NCBI RefSeq assembly: GCF_004210375.1
Contig: NW_027467782.1
Coordinates: forward strand, 25,895,276 to 25,959,275
DNA: 64,000 nt
Reading direction: 5' to 3'
DNA from: Tachypleus tridentatus
Lineage: Eukaryota; Arthropoda; Merostomata; Xiphosura; Limulidae
The notes below the pieces were generated by a model. That model was given only the letters and a program-made list of their open reading frames with translations. It made no database searches and was not told the origin of the DNA. Shown here piece after piece: positions 33,183 to 46,959 of the stretch. Within the stretch, counting starts at the first letter, position 1. The number at the start of each line of letters is the position of its first letter. The position numbers were made by a program, and so were the translations under genes.

Positions 33183-34764
33183 TTAAATATATATTATTAT
33201 TTTATCTTTTTTTTCATTCATTTTTTTGTGTTTAAAATATGTGTTGATCGGGTAGAAGTGTTTAGGACTACCTTCATCATGTACGAGGTACCTCTCTAGT
33301 TCCATTAATAATTCATTTTTCATCCAATCTTTATCAAAATACTTTTTTGTACGATGTAAGAGTCTATTTGGTATGGTTGGTATGTTTAAATATTTGTGTA
33401 TGAATTTGAATGCTGCTTCTCTGGGAACTCTATATGCTGTTGTGAGGAGTGTGTTTTGAATTGTTTGCAACTTCATTTTAATTGTTTTGTCACTTACTAT
33501 GCTGGAGCTGCATAGTCACTTACTGGTCTGATGCATGTTTTGTATATTTTTCGTATATTGTCTGTTGATGCTACCACTATTCTTGCAAATAAGACTCCAA
33601 GCATAGCTGGTTCTTCGCCAGACTTTAATTTCGTTTACATGGTTAGTTTTGTGTCATAGGCTAGACTTAGAAATTTTGCCAATGTGGTAGGCAGAAATAA
33701 TGTTCCATTCACATATACTTCAGGCTGAAGTATTTTTTTGTATCTTGTCAACTATGTAAAGACGACAAGTTGCGTTTTTGCTGTATTTATTTTTATTTTG
33801 TATTTTCGACAATAATCGTTTTTATTCTGTTTAGTTTTTGTTGTATGTTTATGGCTGCTGTGGCACTTTTCCATACTGCCACATCATCAGCAAACTATGA
33901 GGAGAATCCATGCTTAGGATCCTTCAATGGCAAATTGTTTACATACATGATGAAGAGTATAGGGCTGACCACCCCTCCCTGAGGTACACCAGCTTCTGAA
34001 GTAAAGTACTCAGAAAAGGTTCCCTCTACATTTACTCCACATTTTCTATTTTTCAAAAAGGTAGATAACCAGCGAATAATTCCACGCGGTAGTCACATTT
34101 CCTTCACATGTAACTGTAGACCATTGTGCCATGCAGTATCAAATGCTTTCTCAATGTCAAGAAAGCAGGAGACAGTGCATTGGTTTTGTTAAAGCTGTCG
34201 ACTATCTCTTCAGTGAGTCTGACTAAGTGGTCAGTTGTTGTCTAAATTTTCTGAATACGTTTTGTTCTTCTGGTAACTTTCATGTTATCTCCAAGAATGT
34301 GGAGAGTCTGTTACTGACTATTCTCTCAAGAATTTTGCCTACACAGCTGATCAGGCTGATTGGTCGGTAGCCATTAGGTTTATCTGCTGGCCTTCATACC
34401 TTATGGAACATTAGTATATTAACATGCATCCAAGAAATTGGTATGTGTTCTGAGGACAGTGATAAGTTAAAAAGTGCTTTTTGGTGATCAAACAATTTCG
34501 GAGTGCCCTTTTTTGGGAGGATGGCTTGTATCTCATCTTCACCCGGAGATTTGTTTCTGTGTTTTTTATTGCTTCAAGAAGTTCATGTATGAATATTTCT
34601 TTCATTAGGATCGTGTCTTCATAGTTTATGATGTGTCTTGTATTTGCCTCAGATACACTTGTTAAGAAAAATTGGTTCAAATTGTTCTTTGTTGTTTAGT
34701 ATATAATTTGTGACTTTGTTGTAAAAATATGCATTTATATCCAGATCTGTATGCATTTTAAATG
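33183..34764 (-). pseudogene. Jockey-type reverse transcriptase, degenerate
   Basis: Minus strand, in shifting frames. From about 34764: linker with DLDINAYFYNKVTNYI; RT motifs KPNGYRPISLISCVGKILER (about 34380-34320), DIEKAFDTAWHNGLQ (about 34150-34110), SEAGVPQGGVVSPILFIMYV (about 34000) and FADDVAVW (about 33890, the catalytic pair). The C-terminal frame 33183-33476 reads LQTIQNTLLTTAYRVPR, LNIPTIPNRL and HRTKKYF, as in Jockey-group ends. Frameshifts and stops show it is dead. It is a different copy from the RT-less LINE at 25618-28850. Confidence 0.85.
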
Positions 34765-34787
34765 TATTCTGTGGTTGGTTCACTTAA

Positions 34788-35058
34788 TTTTGTTTGTTTT
34801 AAATTTCGCACAAAGCAACACGTGGACCTGCTGCACCAGCCGTCTTTAATTTAACAGTGTAAGACCAGAGGAATGGCAGTTAGTCATCACCATCCACCAC
34901 CAACTCTTGGGGTACGCTTTTACCAACGAATGTGGATTGACCGTCAAATTATAACAAACCCGCGACTAAAAGGTCGAGCGTGTTTGGTGTGATGAGGAAT
35001 CAAACTCGTGATCCTCAGATTACGAGTCGAGTGCCTTAAACACCTGGCTATGCTGGGC
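34788..35058 (-). mobile_element. SINE-1 copy
   Basis: Minus strand, complete but diverged: AAATTTCGCACAAAGCAAC tail, GGCAGTTAGTCATCACC body, CTCAGATTACGAGTCGAG head. Confidence 0.85.
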
Positions 35059-36311
35059 TATTTACAAAAAAAAGAATACTGAACAAAATTTGTGTAGATA
35101 TTATAATGTACATCAATTAATTGATAAGGAAGTGACTGAAAACAGAAAGGAAAAGAAAACCTCTAGAAAATTGTTAAACCTTCTCAAGTGTGAAAACATT
35201 TAAAACTTTGCTAAACTAGTTTAAACACCTGGCCATGCCGGGATCTGTTTACTCTCTCTTCTGTAAAAGATGATAAACTCAAGATTTTGTAAATAATTTT
35301 AAATTTTTTTATTCGGAATATCTTCTTTCAAACATTTCCAGTCACTTTATGTTTTCTCTTATTGTGAAAATGTGTTGTTCTTATAGCAAAGCAACAACAG
35401 GAAATCTCTCTGTCTACCAATGGGAAATCAAACGCTCGATTTTAGGATTGTAAATCCTAACTTATCATTAATTATGAATGTATTTTGAGTTGAAACCTAT
35501 TGTGATTTACAATACCACATATATATTTTAGGCTCATAACAAATTATTAACTACTTTTCTTCAGGAAAGCTTATAAATCAAAAATTCTGTTAGATATAAA
35601 CAAAGTTTAACAAATGTAGTTGATAGTTTATCTTTGCTCTGTACCTATTTAATAAAAGTATTTTATCGACTTCTAGAAGTTTGGTATAATAATATTAATG
35701 CCATATCAGTTCAAAACAACCCACCCTCGTTGCACAGCGATATGTCGGTAGACTTCAAGTGTTAGAAATCGAGTCTCGATATCCGTTATCCATGGTGGAC
35801 AGAGCACAAATAGCTCATTGTTTAGTTTTATGTTCATTTTGTAGGGTTGTATCGCTTCTCTGTCTTCATGAGTCATTAACTTTTGAAGTGGAGTCGTGCT
35901 TATCCTATTTACTAGTACAAATACCCAGCATACATATGATGTAAAATTTGAGGACTTAATTTATTATTTATAATTTATCAACATGTACTGGTCCCCTAGT
36001 AGAACTGGTATCAACAGAAACAAAAGTATGAGAAGAGCAATTCTCTCCCAAAGCAAACAACTTGGAAGCATGAAAAGTAGTGGAAAACTAAAACTCCTGA
36101 AATGGTGTGGAGTATGACAGACTAAAATAAAAAGTGTTGAAAAAAAAGAAAAACAGAGAGTCCAAATGTCTTCTCATTGATTACATTCTCACTTAGAAAC
36201 ATTGTTTTACTGAAAAGAAGAAGAAATCACTGGCAAAACCCATGAACCTAATTTCCTGAAAATTAAAGTCTGCATATAACGTTGAACTAAATTCTGGGAA
36301 TTCTTACCAGA
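35059..36311. other. Interval with SINE scraps, no gene
   Basis: 35220-35242 repeats a SINE-1 head end (ACACCTGGCCATGCCGGG). 35723-35835 is a SINE-3 copy. The rest is AT-rich with nothing recognised. Confidence 0.5.
35723..35835 (+). mobile_element. SINE-3 copy
   Basis: CCTCGTTGCACAGCGATATG, GTTAGAAATCGAGTCTCGAT and GGTGGACAGAGCACAAATAG follow the family order seen at 9631-9735. Confidence 0.68.
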
Positions 36312-36754
36312 AGCATGTTCAGCTATAATGGGAATTTCTATCGTCAATACACTGATCATATATTACTGCAGCAGTAATTTGGTTTATCAACATATTAGAT
36401 ACCCAGAGCTCTCATGATTGTGAACAAATGTTCTTAATGTAAGGCTCAGGGAAAAGAGGAAAAATATCAAAGACAGGAATTTTGTTTCTTTTGTTGTTGT
36501 GGTTTTATTTCTGAAAATATTTTTGACTATTTGAAAGCTGCAGGAATATTCTTCTATGACATCATATGTTTATTCTGGTTTATCAAGTGCAGTATGTAAT
36601 ACTTAACTGATTGAAATCCAAATTATTTATTAGATAAAAATTCATCTTGACCAAAAAATATAGAATTTAAACTTTTTATATTTGAAAAGAAAGATATAAA
36701 CCCTTAACAGAATTAGATTTATCTTCATTAATTTTCTACAAGGTACAACATACT

Positions 36755-37638
36755 AAGAAACCAAATAAACACAGCCATAAAACTATGCTCACCAGATAAA
36801 ATTAACGATGAATTAGACAAAATAAAACAATACTTCATCAACATAAGTTTCCTCCACAAACCGTAGAAAACATTATACGCAAACACCTAGACAGAAAGCA
36901 AAATCAACCAACTAAAGTAAATACAGCTCACGAATCTAAAAACCACGAAACCATATACTGCTGTATACCATATATTCCTGACATCAGCAAACAAATAACC
37001 AACATTTGACAAAAATTAGTAACAAAATATGACATTCCAGTTAATACCAAATTTATTCAAAACCAGGCACAAAACTGAGGTCTATACTATGTAAAACTAC
37101 ACTGACAAACACCACACCAACATTATTTATAAAATACAATGTGATAACTGCCACGACTTCTATATTGAGAAACAAGTAGAAAAATGGAAACCAGATTCAA
37201 AGAACATAAAAGTCACCTTCACACGTTTTCGAACACTGCAAGTCAAATAAACACAACATAACCATAGAAAACACTCAAATACTAAATAAAGAAACAAACA
37301 TAAACAAACGCAAAATTAAAGAAGCCTTACTTATACAACAACTTAAACCCAAAATAAACCAATATAAAGGAACGCCTTTATACCTATATTAATATAATAA
37401 AATAAATAAAATTATATATTCAAACATCTAATACCGCCCTCTACATTTCGACACACAGTTACACAACCCCTTTCAAACATGTGGTCAGCTTCCGGTCAGT
37501 TACCTCTTTCTTTGTGAACCTGACGATGACCGAAGAAGGTCGAAACGTTGTTCGCTCTTCTATGTAAAATATTTTCTCAACCCAAACGAGCCGTTTTGCA
37601 TATAAATTTCTCAACAAGTGGGTTTCTCGACATCACTG
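36755..37638 (+). mobile_element. Recombinant Penelope-like element (unit 2)
   Basis: Left flank and left junction equal fragment A (AACATACT then AAGAAACC); right flank and right end equal element B (32-bp tail, then ATGTCTGTATTTCA at 37639-37652). Diagnostic bases are A-type through 37535 (GAAGAAGG) and B-type from 37588 (CAAACGAG). The flanking duplications therefore do not match each other. The coding part is frameshifted like fragment A. Confidence 0.93.
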
Positions 37639-38487
37639 ATGTCTGTATTTCACCAGTAGGTGGCTGAAAGCAGGTAAAAAATTAAGATTGGCGCACTCGA
37701 AAATTTTGCAGAAGAAGGTGGTTCATCTTCTATTACTGATGAGTTTGTATCTCAAGCACTACCTATAATAACAACGTGGAAATGTCTAAAACTAATCTAT
37801 TAGAAGTTATAACAAATATGTTCTTCACAAACAGGACAACACTTCTAAAGCTTCTCACTCAACACAGAATCTCTTTATGTAACACCTCTAAAGAGCTGCT
37901 CTTGCTACACTAATCGATAAATGTGTAAATTTTACAAAACTGTCAATTTATCTTCTTGGTGACAATGGATAAACAACAGAGCCAACAAGTTACCTCCCAT
38001 CACACATCTCTGACCACAGGAGATGAACTAATCAGTTTCTTGTAACTGTAAAAGAGTTATAATCAAAATAGTTCATGTTCCAAAAAGTAATTACCAAGTT
38101 ACATTGTGTGTACAGAGTTTCTGGAGAAAGGTTTTAGAGTTTGAAGAAACCAACATATCTAAATCAGATGGAGATGATGAATAAAGTACAAAACTAAAGT
38201 TCATCCTAATCTGATAAACATTTCTATCGACACAGTTCATTCTTTTGGTTTGTGAATAGTTTTACTAGGTTTGAGTCTCTGATTATTTTCCTGACCTGCT
38301 TATATTGTTTAAATATTTATAATATTAATGCATAATATAAACTTATTTGTAAGTATTTAGCTTTAATATCAAAGGTATGACATAATGAAACCTCCATTTA
38401 AAATATTTTACAGAATCCCCATTAATTCATTTATTTTATCACGATATAATACATTTTGTAACTTACATGTTTTGTAAGGAACCTCAG

Positions 38488-38601
38488 GAAAGGAAAAATA
38501 GAGATAAGACGTCTACACTTGTGGTTCAAGAGCTGTTTGAAAAGTTAAATGTAGAACAACAGTGTATTGAAATTGATGAAGAGGAAGACATAAAAATGTA
38601 G
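38488..38601 (+). other. Exon-like acidic C-terminus, copy 2
   Basis: Open in the same frame as 16271-16384, same length (37 codons plus stop). The preceding TTCAG is CTCAG here. Confidence 0.28.
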
Positions 38602-39809
38602 AATATAAATTTAATAAAAATTAGGTTTAATAGAAATAGTAAAGATGTTAAAACTAACTAGATATAACTACTGGTGTGGGAAATATTGAATAATAACTTA
38701 AGTTGATCATTTTAAATAAATATATGAATTGTGAAGAACATTATGCAATTATAACAGTAGGAAGACAAACAATGATTTATAAACATAAAGAAATGTTTTA
38801 CTGATGATAGAAAATAGTGAACATAGGTCTTCTTGAAACATGTAATATGTTCCACCATGGATAAAACTATTGTTTTTGTGCTTATAATTAATTGTTCGCC
38901 TATCTATTATTTCAACAAATTTTGTAGAATTAAGAAATTTATTGTTTCAACAAGATTTGTGAATACTGGAAGTGAATAATGTAACTCTGGAAAAGCCATC
39001 TATACAGTTAAGAAGGATTTTGTAAGTCAATAATAATGTATTTTCGTATAACAAAGCCACATCAGGCTATTTACTCTTATAAATACGTAAACACGACGCT
39101 GTACCATCAGGGACAGAGTGAATAATAGACACATTCTTTACATTTTGGTTTACAGATATTATAAATCAATCTAGTGATAAACTGACAATGTCATAAATAA
39201 ATTTATTTGTTTTATACAAATTAGCAGAGAAAGTTCAAAATATGATGATAATTACATATATATTATGATTAAAACATAATTGGACTCTTAAGAAAATATA
39301 TCAGCACCTTAGATTAAATTATAAACATGAAACTGGTTGTGTGATGATATAAAACTGTAAATATATGATCATGTAGTTTTCACGTTTATGTACAGAAATA
39401 TATTTCTCATGTTTAATTTAAAGTATGAAACATTTTATTCCTTTAGGGTTCAGAAAGAGCACATAGAAACTTATTGTGTTGATTTTTCAAATAATTAGAA
39501 AAACTATGAAGAACTTGCGAGAAAATTGAAAATATTTACAGACAGTGATGACTGTGTCTTTACTATACCAAATGTACCTACACAGTCAGTATTAACTTTT
39601 ACCTTTACAGTGGAGTTACTCTGGATTTAATAATGTCTCGATATATAAATATTTAAAAAATGAAAATATTTACAGATAGTGGTGACTGTGACTCTACTAT
39701 ACCAAATGTACCTACATAGCTGGAACAATTACCAGTGTTAACATTTACCTCATACAGTGTAGTTAATCCATGATCTAATAATGTCTCCACATATAAATAA
39801 TAGAAACTG

Positions 39810-40660
39810 CGTTGTGAGGTGACTGTTAACCAACAATGTCTTAAGTAGGTTTGTGGATCTGTTGGAGCCTGCTATTATTTTCTTGAAGAAAAGAAAAGAT
39901 TCTATCCTCAAATGGGAAATGATGAATGGATGCAAGATCTAATGTTCCTTACTTGTATATTGATTCATCTACAAACTCTCAACTTGGCACTCTAGGGGAA
40001 GGATAAGATTGTTCCTGATCTTACTCAGACAATTTTCAGCTTTCAAATAAAATTAGACTTTTTCAAAGAGACATATTGTCAAGAAACTTTAGTTACTTTC
40101 CCAATCACAAAAGGAGAATAAATACATTATCTGATATTGAAATAAAAGATCACAAATTGGAAAAATATAAAGATAAATTACAAGAACTCCTTCATAATTT
40201 GCTAGATACGTTTGAGAACTTGTAGAAACTGAAGCCATGCTTCGCCTTTCTTGTAAATCCGTTCATCATTGATGTGGTCAATGATGATTGTCCAATTGTC
40301 GAACCTCTTGTTACAGAATCATCTGCTGTGGAAATGGAACTAATAAAAAATATAGGAGGACCTGGGTCTCAAGATGATCCATAAATCCCATTCTGCAACA
40401 GCGTTCTGGAAGCAAGTTCCAGAAATAAAATATCCTGAACAGAAAAACAAAATGTGCAACTCATCTCATTTTCAGCACAACATACTGCTGTGAATCACTG
40501 TACTCTGTAATAAAGTTTGTGAAGTCGAAGCATCGTGCAGTCCTCACAAATCAACACCTGACGGAGCTAATTCGTACAGACTTGACAACATACCAGCAGG
40601 TATTTCAACGATTCACAACCAAGATGGAAACTCACAAGACCTCTACTAGTAGTAAATAGC
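39810..40660 (+). pseudogene. hAT-type transposase remnant, copy 2
   Basis: Same remnant as at 17600-18450, with its own frame breaks (for example ACTCTAGGGGAAGG at about 39990). The preceding 135-bp dimer is also present. Confidence 0.7.
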
Positions 40661-41487
40661 CTGATAATTGTATCAATATCTGTTTGTGTTAGAAAAATAT
40701 TATGATAAGAATATAATTTTGTAAGGTGGTATCTGATTAAAATATCTCTAATTTTATTGTTTTGCATATTATTCTCCATGTTTTGACCAGATATTTACTA
40801 AAACAAATTAATATCATTAAAATATCTGTTTTACCCATTTTATTTTTTATTTTTGTCAGTTTCATTTAATGTTAATGAAATGCAAATTTGCATGTTTTTC
40901 ATAGATGTTTCCGTAGTTCATTACCGTATTAAAAACGCTCAATATAGTTAAATCAATAATCAGCCAGGATTTTGAAAATATTTGTTACATATATATATGT
41001 ACTTTATGATTATTGAAACTAATACAAACTAACAGTTTAAAATCTACATACATGAATAAATATTATTACGTACATTTATTTTTAATATTTATATAAAATT
41101 TATGTAACAAAATGTACATGTCACAATAAAACGTGTATGTAATATTTGTTCATGTCTTGCGGCTCTCAAACATCTGAAGTTTATCATATGTGGTTCTTAA
41201 CGTTAAACAAGTTTGGGCACTTCTGCACAAAAAACATAATCGGTTGCAGAGATTTGTCTATATTGAAACATACCGATGCCATAGTTAGCTTAAATTGTGT
41301 GATACTAACACGACTCTTTGTAAGAAAATGAATAAAATAGTCATTCTTGTATATACATAAATTGGAAGGAAAATTATTTACATTTGTGTTGAATAAAGTA
41401 AGTAATTATTAAAGAACTTGTAACAGACAGAAACTTTTTTACGGAATATAAGTCTAGTAATTGTGGAACCTTTTGAAAATGATCAAT

Positions 41488-41559
41488 TGGAGACGCCGGT
41501 ATCGATCCCGGTACCTCTCACATGCTAAGCGAGCGCTCTACCACTTGAGCTACGTACCC
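41488..41559 (-). pseudogene. tRNA-Ala pseudogene (unit 2)
   Basis: Equivalent of 19277-19349 but one base shorter: the T stem lost one C (CCGGG pairs with only CCGG). The 5' end reads GGGTACG, giving a mismatch in the acceptor stem. The anticodon loop is unchanged. Probably non-functional. Confidence 0.8.
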
Positions 41560-41818
41560 TATATCTAATATTTTAATAGTACAATACTTAATTACGATAA
41601 ATATCGAGATTTATTTTTGTTTTGTTTTAACGTTAAAATGTATTAGAATTTGATTAGCTAGAGGCACAAATGTATGTCAGCTAGTGCCGTCAGATTAGGC
41701 AACGCCTAGACAAGCCCTATTTTACATATAAGGTTTCTTCTGTATCGTTTCTTGGTTCACTTAGTACTATAAAAACTTTATAAAATATCTGGAATAATAA
41801 AATACGTATCTGTTTGTT

Positions 41819-42050
41819 GCGGGTTCGAGTCCCCGTCGTACCAAGCATGCTTGCCCTTTCAGCAGTGAGGGCGTTATAATGTGACGGTCAATTCCACTAT
41901 TCGTTGGTAAAAGTGTAGCCCAAGAGTGGGTGGTGGATTGTGATGACTAGTTGCCTTCCCTCTAGTCTTACACTGCTAAATTAAGGATGGCTAGCGCAGA
42001 TAGCCCTCATGTAACTTTGCGCGAAATTCAAAAATGAAAAACAAACAAAA
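41819..42050 (+). mobile_element. SINE-1, 5' part lost by deletion
   Basis: Begins at GCGGGTTCGAG, directly after the (TTTG) tail remnant of the opposite SINE, because the equivalent of 19610-20547 is deleted. The rest matches 20548-20781. Confidence 0.88.
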
Positions 42051-42116
42051 TATTACGTTAAAAGTAATAACCTGAAGGACATTTCTTTTAAAAGAAGTGC
42101 TTCAACTTTAATACCT

Positions 42117-42579
42117 TTGAATGGTATTTCAGTTGAACAGTTCATCATGGCAATAAGTGCGCTGTCAGATGCAAATATGAATATGGAGTTAAATGTATTA
42201 GATCTAGAACATAAAACGGTGTTACTTTGTACAGAAGGAATGACTTTTGAACAAATGGTAGACACAGTAGAATTGTTATACAAAGTTGGTAGTATACAAT
42301 CGATAGTTTAGAGACCTGAGAGGTATGAGATTTAGTGTAAGTATTCGTATGGAACATTTACACCTCAAATGTTTCCTATGCGCGATACCTTTTTATTTTT
42401 TCAAGAATTACAATTCAAACTACCTTAGAACGAAATGATAGTTCTGACGGGAGATTTCAATAGCATTTTGGAATTATGTTGGCTCATACAATCAATCAGA
42501 CTAATACGGGATCTATTGTATTAGTCTGATTGATTGTATGAGCTGACATAATTTAGTGGATGTGTGGATAAAATTCCAT
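42117..42579 (+). mobile_element. Tx1/L1-like LINE fragment, copy 2
   Basis: Same content as 20846-21308, including the 36-bp inverted repeat at 42468-42549 and the endonuclease pieces LTGDFN and LVDVWIKFHP. Confidence 0.6.
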
Positions 42580-45500
42580 CCCACTGACTGAACATTCAGA
42601 AAAGACTTTGAGAAAAATTTATCGTAATCTAGAATATTTGTCAAAATGAGTAAAGTTAACAACGCTAAAATCAGGAGTTCGATTCCCCTCGGTGGACTCA
42701 GCAGATAGCCCCATGTGGCTTTGCTATAAGAAAACACACACAATACACACAAGTAAAGATAAATTACCTCTGATGAGCAAACAGTCTGCTTTAGTGGAAA
42801 GTTTACTGTGAGATCTCATGTGGTGTCCTTTAAACGTCAAATTACCAAGCTTCTTATGCATATTATTCACAACAGATGAGACCTATATATTTCAATTTAT
42901 TTAATATTTCCTATTTTTGTCTGTTACACCAGAAATGTAGGATAAAATGACTCATTCTCTGGTGTTAAATGCTTAGAAAATTAAAGCAACAATTAGTGGG
43001 TGTAATTTCAACACTTATATATATATTACTTCTTGTGTCTTGTGTGCTTTGGACCGTATAATCAGTGAAGTGATGATTCAAAAAATGTTGTTGGATATAT
43101 TACTTTAAAAAGCCAATATGGACTTCACCGGTACACCTATGGATTATAAGAAGAAAACATTGGTATTCAGAATCACTTAAAATATCAATGAAATAAAAAG
43201 TTCATATTATTTTCATGAAATGTGTAGAGATAACAGTAGCAAGTAGAAATTTACGGAAATGGTTTACTTTCCTTGAGAAGAATACTTTGAACGACGTTTG
43301 GTTCCATTTCTATGTATTTTCATCAGGTTGAGATCTATTGTTATTTGCCGTTGACATCCTTGATTAGTAGTTTAATGTGGCTTTAAGGATGCAACCGCAG
43401 CATTAGATTTTAATGTGGCTTTTAAGGATGCAACCGCAGCATTAGATTATTGTTCTTAATCAGAATATTTAAAAAAATTAAAAAAGAAAAACGAAAACGT
43501 TCACAGCAGATTTTAGTGGGGTGTGGACTGAGCGACAGGTGTGGGTAAAATGTTTTGGGCAAACTTGGCATAGGCCGAAAATGGTCGAAGGGTCGTTCAG
43601 CTCATCAGTCGGGTTATTTCAGGGGTTTAGGCCACAACAGGTTTGTTCGGGAACCGAGTTTATGTTCGACAACTGAGACATTATTTTTCTCAAACAATAT
43701 GTTCGAAAACCGAATACTTCAGGAATGGAGTCATTCAAGAACCGAGATACCACTGTATTTGACTTCATTTTATATGTCATTATTCCATATTTTAAGTAAG
43801 TTATGGATTCCACGTGAACAAAATTCCTTTAATTTGGATTCAAAAAACAATCTTAAGTCAGTTTTGAGTTCCTCGTTTTAACAAACATTTTTTTCATTTT
43901 AGTAATGCCGTGAGGATCTTCAAATATGATAATCAGATGGAGCAATATCTAGTGAATAGGATCGATGAGGCACAACTTCCCATTTTAAGGCCTGAAGTTT
44001 TTCTTGGGTCATTTATGAAGTGTGTAGGATTCAAAACACAATCTTAAGTCGTGCAAAACATTAGTCTTCTATAATGATTAATGCAGTTCTTTTCCTTATC
44101 AGTTCTTGGTGTTAGCACTTCAACTGATGACAATATTTTTCAGCTGTGATTTGGATCCAAAATTTTGTGATAAACTGCACTTCCCAGATCTCACCAAACA
44201 CAAGGCAAAACTTTTTTTTTTTTAATATAAGTCATTCTTCGGTGTTGGTACAGGTGTGTAACAGAGATTCAACAATTGTCTCTTACATTGAGTATGCTCA
44301 TAAAAAAAAAACACTTCTCGTTGCCACTAACAATTCTTTCAAGAATTGGTTCATGAGCATTTCTTGTTTTCAAACATTAACAAATAGTGACTCCCTCAAC
44401 GTGTTAATTATCCGAAAACTAGTGTCCAAGTTTTGAAACTTTTCCAATTTCGTAGATGTAGGTAATGATTGTTACATGGAGCTGTTGAGCCATTTCTCAC
44501 AGTCAACTTTGGATTGCTTCAAATATTAAAATATTGACATTGAGAAAAGGCATAAATTTACGAGTTCTTTTCTTCAAACCGAATTACAACTTTTTGCATA
44601 AAAACGTTATTTACTTTCCTACCTAATATTCTCTGTGATAATTCTTTGTATCATTAAAGTTTTGTGCTCTGGTAGTCATCACTATGGACACATTTTTTGT
44701 GTGCGCAGTATCTCTAATGTGTTTCTTTAAGTATTTGTTATACACACATACACGTGCCATCACTGAACAATTCCCTCTTACTGTTGCAAACAGGCTCAAT
44801 GTCGATGACTTTCATATCAGTCATCAAACGTGAGGTATACTGAGTGGGAGCTAGACTGTTATAAAAACAAAGTAATTTTTCATATTTTACTTAGGTGCTT
44901 CACACACTTCTTTGTTTGTATACCCCCTCACTATAGAGTATGTAGGACAATTTTTTGGTCTGCATTTTAAGTTTATCCTACTGCTGGTTATGAAGATTAC
45001 TACTGCCAACTATACAGTTAAAATATTTAATGAAGATCACAACACTTTTTTACATTCTATATAAAATATAAAGGTCAGATCACATTTGTGAAATTGCCTA
45101 CTTTTAAGTAGAGGAAATTGATAAAGACAATGAATTTCATGGTATCATTAGTTTTTACAAAGTATATAATTGTTTACAAGTAACTTCTCTTAGGAATTAA
45201 AACCAACAATCCTATCACACACGTAAATGGAAGAACTCAATGAAAGTATTTATATTTAAAAGAGTATCTTAAATGTATGTTCTATTTATCCTGTATATTT
45301 CCATACATGTCCATTACAAATGTTTGGTACCTTCATTATTTTGTACCATTTACATTTTTGACAAGCAAGTACATCTGCATACTTTCTCTTTTATTACAGA
45401 AAAACATATTTCAAGGGACGTAATACTTTAGGTATAAACATTTCAAATGTAAAATATTTTTCGAAAACAAATCAGTATCATGAGAAAAAGTAAGAAAAAG

Positions 45501-46378
45501 AAAAAAACATTTGTCTTAGAAATCTTATATACAACATCATGCACACTATATTTCATCAGGAACACTATTTAACATAAGTATAGAAGGTATGAAATTTCTG
45601 CTTTTTAGAAACTTAAATTAGGTTCATGCTGAAGGATCTTCAAACAAACCTTCCAATTAACAGATGTTCCACAACCAATAGCAATTCAAATTGGCTTGAA
45701 ATAAATGTTTCCACTTTTATACTTGTATACTTATAGTGGATATAATTATCTTGATACTGTATGTCCTAAAACCAAATCAAATTCCTAAAACAAGAATTGT
45801 TGAACCCTTTACAAGTGAAATATATTTATCTGTAACTTGGTAATCACATTCAAAATTAATTTTCCTTAAACTTTTGTCCAGAATAAAACTTAGTTTGCGC
45901 AAACTACAATGACAAGAAATGTTATAATATTTTAACTCATTCTGGGATAGTTCAATAGTCAAGAGACAGGGTTAAAATCTCCCTTAGGTAAAATATTTTT
46001 CATATAGCTACTTACCTCTGCACCACTGAGAGCTATTCACTTACATACAACTATCACATGCCATCAACCTTGAACAAGCTCCCACGTGCATTGTAACAGC
46101 TTATGACAATCACACTGCTGTAGCCCTCAACCAATGGGAAGGTCACACAATCTCTATATAAGCACAAGTTTTCTCTTGACAAGGCAAAGAAAATTAACTG
46201 GATGTCAGAAAGATCAGGAAAGAATTGTCTGTTCTATTTGTTTTGTTTTATAAGAGTTCAGAATTGGCTATGTCAATTATATTCCCAGAAAACTTTCATT
46301 TCAACACTGGCCTCTTAGAAGGAGGAGATTGGTTTAATATTTTCCATTCTCCTATGCTCAATACAGATTTTTGTTAAG

Positions 46379-46468
46379 TAATACCTGTGAGGTAAAGACA
46401 ACTTGGTGGTTTCCCATGGCACCAGGAATGAGAAGTGTAAGATGTTTTTCTTCATGTAACATTGTATC
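46379..46468 (-). other. Exon-like segment, unit 2 copy
   Basis: Counterpart of 25037-25129 with a 3-nt deletion (AAAGACAACTTGG instead of AAAGACAGCAACTTGG) that keeps the frame open. The family is unknown. Confidence 0.3.
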
Positions 46469-46959
46469 AGATGACTATCACCTTCTTCCATCCATTTTAT
46501 TTTTTCTTATCAATGAGGAATTTTCAATTTGTTGAAATGTGTACATTAATCAAGGTACCATAATACGTATATATATAAACCACATGAAAATGACTGGAAA
46601 ATAAAACAAACGAAAGTCATCACACTTGATCTTCTGGGTATACAGGAGAATAAAAATTGGTAGGAGGCAAAATCCAGAGAAAAAGGAAACTGCATAATTA
46701 TATAAGTTATGGAAGACAAATGTGTTACTTTTAGTTCACATACCAGTCTGTGAGATCGCCAAAGACAAACAACGAAAAGAGGCTGTGCTATGTTGAAACT
46801 GGCAGGAGATGCGAAAATGTCTATGGTCTGACTCACCCAAAGAAGAATATGCAAGATGGATCAGTTAGTGATCCTAAACAGTTAAAGCAGAAAAGGATAA
46901 ATCAAGAGACCTCTCTAATGAAAAGAGTGATTCAGATATGATAAAGAAATGACAGGATA

